Below, one piece after another: positions 5,697 to 5,993 of a stretch of DNA of 5,993 nucleotides (the first letter of the stretch is position 1; every line of letters starts with the position of its first letter). The notes beneath the pieces were generated by a model. That model did not search any database, was not told the DNA's origin, and saw only the letters and a program-made list of their open reading frames with translations. This DNA comes from Treponema sp. (GTDB lineage: Bacteria > Spirochaetota > Spirochaetia > Treponematales > Treponemataceae). The position numbers and the translations under genes are program-made. The DNA is taken from assembly GCA_016293005.1 (NCBI GenBank), contig JAEDFA010000070.1:1-5993 (forward strand), in the 5' to 3' direction.

Positions 5697-5709
5697 ATTC
5701 CTCTTCAAA

Positions 5710-5738
5710 ATTATTTTCCAAATAATAATCCCAGCCAA
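5710..5738 (-). promoter_or_regulatory. Likely sigma-70-type promoter of the CxxCxGxG / cysteine-rich operon
   Basis: TTGGCT (5738-5733) and AATAAT (5715-5710) lie 17 bases apart on the minus strand, four of six and five of six matches to the consensus boxes. Transcription would begin near 5703, so the mRNA would begin close to the Shine-Dalgarno of the small upstream ORF. The region is AT-rich, and other weaker pairs can be drawn. Confidence 0.45.
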
Positions 5739-5812
5739 ATAAAAACTTTTATCGTTTAAATTTGGATTTGCGCATAGACTTTGTTCTATATTTGTTTATT
5801 TAGACAGACTCA

Positions 5813-5993
5813 ATGAAGGGCTATGAATACATCGAAGTTATTGAAAAAGAAGTCTACGAATGTCCTGATTGCGTAAACGATGATGATACTCCTGAAACAA
5901 AAATTGCAAGTGACAAGCGGATTATTGAGCGTTCAATTGCAACACCGGAACTTCTGGCCCATGTGTTTATGGGAAAATACCAGCGCCATACAC
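5813..5993 (+). pseudogene. IS66-family transposase (TnpC) fragment, N-terminus missing, runs off window
   Basis: The frame from the ATG at 5813 runs open to the window end. It reads like the zinc-binding and linker region of IS66 transposases: EVYECPDC (zinc-ribbon half) is followed by IIERSIATPELLAHVFMGKY, which matches the family pattern of a Ser-Ile/Met-Ala-Thr-Pro segment, LLAH and a Lys-Tyr pair just before the DDE catalytic domain. IS66 TnpC normally has on the order of a hundred residues before this point (a helical region plus the first zinc half). Here an in-frame TAG at 5801-5803 and unrelated AT-rich DNA replace them, and the ATG has no Shine-Dalgarno. I infer a 5'-truncated remnant. 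Whether the DDE domain follows intact lies outside the window. It is divergent from the secreted-protein operon. Confidence 0.75.

Noticed and set aside
5763..5792. Possible promoter toward the IS66 fragment
   Set aside because: TTGGAT and TATATT can be found but the spacing is 19 bases and the matches are poor in AT-rich DNA.

Overview
The window is AT-rich bacterial DNA, probably from an anaerobic spirochaete close to Treponema. This rests on an oxygen-independent ribonucleotide reductase pair, a 7TMR-DISM hybrid sensor kinase, a small BspA-type leucine-rich-repeat protein and strong use of signal peptides. The assignment is an inference from gene content; there is no rRNA or other marker gene here.

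Positions 2-838 (+ strand) hold the 3' end of nrdD and a complete nrdG, the class III ribonucleotide reductase and its radical-SAM activase, with no base between them. nrdG converges, with a 6-base gap, on a large minus-strand gene (845-3568). That gene encodes a membrane hybrid histidine kinase with a periplasmic DISMED2-like sensor, seven membrane helices, HisKA, HATPase, receiver and LuxR-type DNA-binding domains.

Positions 3660-5661 (- strand) carry four small genes, each with its own predicted signal peptide: an exported protein with ten DnaJ-type CxxCxGxG knuckles, a six-cysteine small protein, an M15-peptidase-like protein and a BspA-like LRR protein. A strong intrinsic terminator lies after the cysteine-rich gene and ends nine bases before the start codon of the M15-like gene. 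This splits the four into two units (5661-4761 and 4696-3660) and leaves the second without an obvious promoter or ribosome binding site of its own. The first unit has a fair sigma-70-like promoter (5710-5738) and a nine-codon upstream ORF that ends directly at its start codon.

The right edge (5813-5993, + strand) holds a piece of an IS66-family transposase lacking its N-terminal part, which marks the secreted-protein block as bordering on mobile DNA. No tRNA, rRNA, CRISPR array or complete insertion sequence was seen. The most interesting points are the exported ten-knuckle protein and its cysteine-rich partner, the terminator next to the M15-like start codon, the missing catalytic Glu in that protein, and a lost zinc cysteine in NrdD.
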